From positions 36,905,637-36,969,636 of the forward strand of contig OY855905.1 in the NCBI GenBank assembly GCA_963693305.1: a DNA stretch of 64,000 nucleotides, given 5' to 3'. The notes below the pieces were generated by a model. It saw only the letters and a list, made by a program, of their open reading frames with translations, was not told where the DNA came from and did not search any database. Numbering within the stretch: the first letter of the stretch is position 1; the number at the start of each line of letters is the position of its first letter. This DNA is from Meandrina meandrites (taxonomy: Eukaryota; Cnidaria; Anthozoa; Scleractinia; Meandrinidae). Positions 55,101 through 61,100 of the stretch are shown here, one piece after another. The position numbers and the translations under genes were made by a program.

Positions 55101-58100
55101 CAAAAGAAAGTCGGTTAATTTTTACGCCTAAAGTTAATCGCCTTGTATTTCTAAAGAAAATTAAAAATGCATTCCTAACACACATCAAATTCGGGCCTTT
55201 TATATGACCACAGTAAGGTAAACGATGAACGCTGCGTTTTAGTGTTTATTGTATTAAGAATTATTTTGTTGAGTTTACAGCGAATTTGGCTCTTATGACC
55301 AAACACTTTTGCCATAAGCGGGAATTCGTTACACTGGGTCAGCTTTATTTGACGAACGGAACGATTAACTGTCAGTGTCTCTTTAAATATAATAATGAAT
55401 TTCACGATATGAGTTGGATATTTTGAGAGAACTGTAAATCGGGTTCAGTTATCAGGCTTGCACAGTAGAGAGAAAGGTAAATAGACATACCTCTGATCGG
55501 TCTGTTGATTCGCCTCCATTTCCTTCCAAAACGCATTCTCCAATTTCCCTTCCTTCTCTTCAACCAGTGCCTCTTTCCTCTGTAACGGACATAGCGCCTG
55601 ATCCTACATCCCAATCTCCTCCATTTCTTGCCAATCTTCAGCCGCCATTTCCTGCCACGGTATTTGATTCCTACACGACGACCTCTGTAGATAACCTTTA
55701 ATGTAAACCGTCGAATGACAATCGATCGTCTTCCCACACGGAACCTCCAATAGCGGCCAACTTTACGGACTAGACGCCAGCGACGTCCGTAGCGGACGTA
55801 GCGTTTTCCTCTTCTGAATTTTATCCTTATCCATTTACGACTGAAGTACATAAATAATCTTCGTCGCACTCTCGGTACCTTGTATCGACGTCGTCCTATT
55901 TTGTACGACCATCTACGAACACGTTTTAACCGAAGTCTGCGTCTTCGGAAGATAACGATCTTGCGATGTCGACCTGCCAAAAAAGAGATCAAAGCTGTTC
56001 TCAAAACCGACGATTGTTATTCTTACCGAATAAACTAACCACTTGTCTTTAATGAACAGATACTCCATTCTCATATCACCCTACATTAGATTGCAAGATG
56101 TCAGCCATGAATTTCTCAAAAAAAGATCTGGTGCCAACTTAGCAGTTTTCTTTATATTATATTTTGTTTATATTTTTAGAACAGCGATTATTTATTTAGA
56201 AACAAAATACGATTTTAGTAAAAAAACAGGGCAGCACATTAACAACGGACGGGGAGTAAAATCATCTTCTAACCCCTTCCCTTTGGTGTTCATGAATCAA
56301 AGTTGATCAAGTATTGTCAAACAAATACTCACGTCGTGGCAACCGTTTTCGTCTGTAACGACCTACCACAATAACGAAAGAAAAAATGTCAGTACATCGT
56401 GTAAATATACATATATCTGACCACAATAACCAAATAATGTCTGTCAGTACATCGCGTAAATCTACATATATTTGAGGACGATTAGTGACGAGACCGTCTC
56501 ATTTCGCTTTCCCAAAATCCAAAGGTCTAAATGGCACGGTGGACCATAGTTGAACTACAATACTCACGGAATACTTAAGGGGGGAGACTCTTAACTACCA
56601 ATTTGTTTCTAAGGCAGGTTTCTAATTGCTATATTTTGGAAACAAAACATCATACAGATAAGCTTTTTGCACGAGTTTGTTCTATTGACGATTCCTCCAA
56701 GAGTTTCAGGTCACGGTCATATTTAAGGCATCACGTGACCAGAACAGAACAAACCCTAAAACTCAAACGGCGGATAGATTTTAAAATTAAAATGAGTGTC
56801 AATAGATAAAGAACGTGCACATGCGTAATGTGACGTATCGTTTTTGTGAAATTCGCATTATTATACGAGTTATGGCGTAATAAACACTCATATTTACTGA
56901 CTTTCATCAGTAGAGTTTCCTTTTTTCGTGTAAACGGTAAAAGCATACGTCAGATTATAAAGACGGCTATGTTATCTCTGATTCGTAAGAGAAATCGGAA
57001 CTTTACCTTGTTTCTGTGGAGTTTTAGGGATTTTAAATTCTAACGCGCGGTTTGGGACTGGCACTAGTTTCGCACGCGCAATGATATATTTTTCAAAGCG
57101 TGTGTACCCCCAAATAGAATTCACCATTTAGCGTTACAAAAAGTTTCAAAATCGTTTGCTTCAAAATACAGTCTTCAGCAATTCCTTAGCAACTGCTCCA
57201 GATCTGTAGTTAAGAGTCTCCCCCCTTAATTTTCTGGAAAAATCTGAGTTTACAGTACAGTTTCAAGTAAATTACGTGTTCGGATTTTCTTCCATCTCTT
57301 GTTAAAGTATCTCTAAAAAGGGTTTTCAATTTTCACCTCTTCTCTTTGACTTTGCTTGTTCAGTTTTTTTTTTCGGCTTTCGAATTGTTTGAAAACGAGT
57401 AATATTTATAATAGAAATAAAGCTTCAGTTTTAGATGACATCCAATAACAAAAGAAAACAAATATTTGAGTACGAAAGGCGACCACACCGTCTCATTTCG
57501 CTTTAATTTCCTACAAATTTAAAAGTGAAAACGACACGATGGACGATAATTTGTACTACAATACTCAATGTAAGACGTTAATTTTGTGGAAAGATCAATA
57601 GAGTTTGTAGTTTCAACTAATTTACCTTTTTTTTTTTTCATTTTCTTTCTGTCCACCTCTTCTCTTTGATTTTTCGTGTTGGTTTTTCGGCTTCCGAATG
57701 ATACCATTTTAAGCAATTGTTTGAAGACGGGCCAGCAATTGCTTTGCGTGTTGCGTCAGTTTTAGATGACTGGTAATTATACATTCCTAAATTCAGTATC
57801 ATATCAGCTGCATAATTATCTATTATCTCGTAGTACTTACGTATTCGGATTTTCCTCCATCCCCTTCTAAAACGAGCTCTCCATTTTCCACGTCTTCTCT
57901 TCAGCCATACTCTCTTTTTCCTGTACTTTATGAAGCGCCGTATGCCACAGCGTATAGGTCTCCATCTTTTCTTAGTGTACAAACGCCATCTCTTACGGAC
58001 CCGCTTGATTCTCTTGTAGCGGCGACCGATACGAAGCCTCAGCTTGAAACGTCGAAGACGTTTCAAGCGGCGATTGTATCGGAATCTCCAATACCGTCCA

Positions 58101-61100
58101 CGGCGTCTCAAACGGCACCAACGTCTTCCAATACGGATCTTCCATGTTTTACGTTTCCTTATGACCTTTCTGTACCTCTTTCTGTAGCGCACAAATAGAC
58201 GCCTTCTCATTCGGCGAATCCTAACGACTCTTTTCTTGACTTTGAACGTCCATTTTCGGTATCGCCTCACACGAAGCTTTCGTTTCCCGACTTTGACGTA
58301 ACGGCGACGTCGACCTGCAGTGAGTTTGTTTAAATACAACACGTATAAGCAACAAGCCTGCTGCATGAATAATATTTTTTTAATGGACAAGATAATACTT
58401 GGTCCTTAGATAAAAAATGCTTCTGAATGGTTCACGTTTATGAGACATGTGAGACACATAAGACCATCAGTAATAACTGAATGAAAGATAAATTTTAAAT
58501 TATGCATTTCGCAAGTTTAGACAATCGTTTTAGGGTTTTATGTAAAGTAACTGAAGAGAGGTTGGAAGAAGAATGTGTTTGATCTCGTTTAGCTTATGAC
58601 AAACGACTTGGAATAAACATTTTTTTAAAAAATATCAACAAGGATATTATTTATATGTTCTTACGTCTTCCACGATATCTTCGTCTTCTGCGTCCTCTAT
58701 AACGCCCTGGAAAATGAAAAGAACCCGGTTATAAGCTCTTCGGTAATACGTACTCTTTAAACCCGATTTCATGCGGTATTGTCCTTAAACAAAACAAAAC
58801 AGTAACAGATGCTTATAGCTCAACGCCTTTTCCTTAAACCTGACGTGAAAAGAACAGTATTTAATTTATTTTGATTTGAGGTTTACAAAAGAAAAGATAA
58901 TGTCTGCGCAATTCTTACCAGCACAATTTTATTTACTGCTGAAATTTTAGGCAACAGAAATAATAGAAAACGTTATTTCTCTCAAACGTTTTTCTTTGAA
59001 TGTTTAAAAAATGCGTTCATGCAGTTTAAAGAACAACTGTCTCCGAGTGACCTCATTATACCAAAGAAACGCATTTCAGTGTATCGACAGAGGCACGAGG
59101 TAATTATGGACAGGAAAAACGGTACAGTCGAACCCCTATTAAGCGGCCAGTTGCTAAAGTCCCGAAATAAAACTCCATTGAATCGGCCACCTCTATAAAG
59201 CGACCGCGGCCACCTTTCTGCCGTCCGATGGGCGTTCTTTTATTGTTTTTACCCTTATTTAGCGGCCAGTAAGAATGTAATGTACAATGTTTGGATTTAT
59301 TTTAACAAGTTGGACAGAGAGGGCTGGTTAAATCATTCGAGCATGAGTTTATTGCCGTCTTCATGTGGTTCCGTTATTCCTTTTCACGCTATTTTGTATT
59401 GAAATAACGTAACCTTTACCTAGGCGTTATGCTCCTTTTGGTCAAATTACCAAGTGCAAAGCTGAACATTTCTATTCTCCTTACTGCCTTACAGATAGTC
59501 ATACATTTCTTTTAATGTCAGTTGTTAGAATTCGCTGTCACATCAAGACGGTTTCTCGTTATTCTCATCTTCAGCCTGCATAACGATCATGTATTGGTAT
59601 TGAAAAAATGAAATAGAGTATGATAATTCTCGCGGAATAAAAAGCCACCAATTATGCGGCACGAATAATAAGGTTTATGTGCGACGACAAAAGGTTATTG
59701 TCAAAGATGTCTGATCTGGCTGGCGGAGACCAATAGTGCTTTATGGGGTGTATCAAATCCCTATATCAAGGTGCGTCACAAATTATTGGTCCATAAAGGA
59801 TATTGTTTACACCTTACGATAATAAAATACGTACGTCTTCGTCGTCGCCTTCCGCGCGAGCGTCGTCGTCCTCCTCTCCTACGGCGTCGCCGTCTTCTTC
59901 GTCTTCGTCGTCTTCTTCTGCGTCGTCGTCTCCTTCTTCGTCTCCTTCTCCTTCTTCGTATTCGTCTTCTGCGTCTTCTCGCTGTAAAATGAGATAGTTT
60001 GAATTTGGTGATACCTAGCTTTAGGAGTAGAAAGTTAAATATGTTTCATTGACAAAATTGTTGGAGCAGTTTGCTTCTAGTGAGATAAATACGCCAAGCA
60101 TATCATCTTTTTGGAAGTATATACAGTGATTGACACTGACGCCTAACAGGCACTTAAATAAAGCAGCCGAGTACCAGAAGTCAGGTCTTCCTTGATTTTT
60201 AAACATCCAAGGAAAAGACGTGTAAAACAAAAGAAATCAATTCAAACTTCAGTCTTGAAGCCAACTTTGCATTTTCCCACTCTAAACACACCACGCACTA
60301 TTTTTCTAAATGGACGAGTTGAAGCAAAAGCACGCAACAACCAAGAGCGGGAAACGGACGTAAACTTAATCACACGCAAATTTAATACTCTTGGCATAAA
60401 ATGATTTTAAAACTGCACGTCTATTTTTAGACGGTTGTAGAGCTCAAGCCATTATTTACTTTCCTCGGTGCTCAATCTTAAACCTTAAAATAATATAATT
60501 TTAACCATCTACTTACATATTCGACGTGGTCGTCCCCTTCTTATTTTCGTTCTGCGACCCCATTTTCCATGATATTTTACATACGCCACTCGTCGCCTTT
60601 TTCGTACCCGGAGGTAACGTCTGTGATATTTTATGCGATACGTTCGGCGACGAACAACCGGTTTCCACTTGCGCCCAAGCATCATGTACAGCCGTCTCTT
60701 CAACATCATCATACGCGCCCACGTTCGTCTGAACTTAATCATTAACTGGTTTGCCTTTACTCGGAGGCGTTGTAATCGTCGACGGTATCTCAAATACCAG
60801 CGGCCTTTACGCTTCACAACGGGTTTCCATTTTCTTCCATACCAGATGAACCACCTACCGCGTTGCTTTTTACACGGACGCCATTTTTTCCGGTAGTATA
60901 TTTTAACTTTCCGGCCGGTTCTGCGGAGTCTGTATTTACGTGTTCCGATCTTCACGCACCATTTTCTTCCCCCGCGTCTCAAGCGTCGGTATCGTCCTCT
61001 GAAGTAGACTCTTCTGCGAGCTGATTATGTGAAAGATAAGCAGCGATGCAAAGTGAGACAGCGATACCGCCGCTGGTACGTCTTTATGGCGGGTCTTAAG

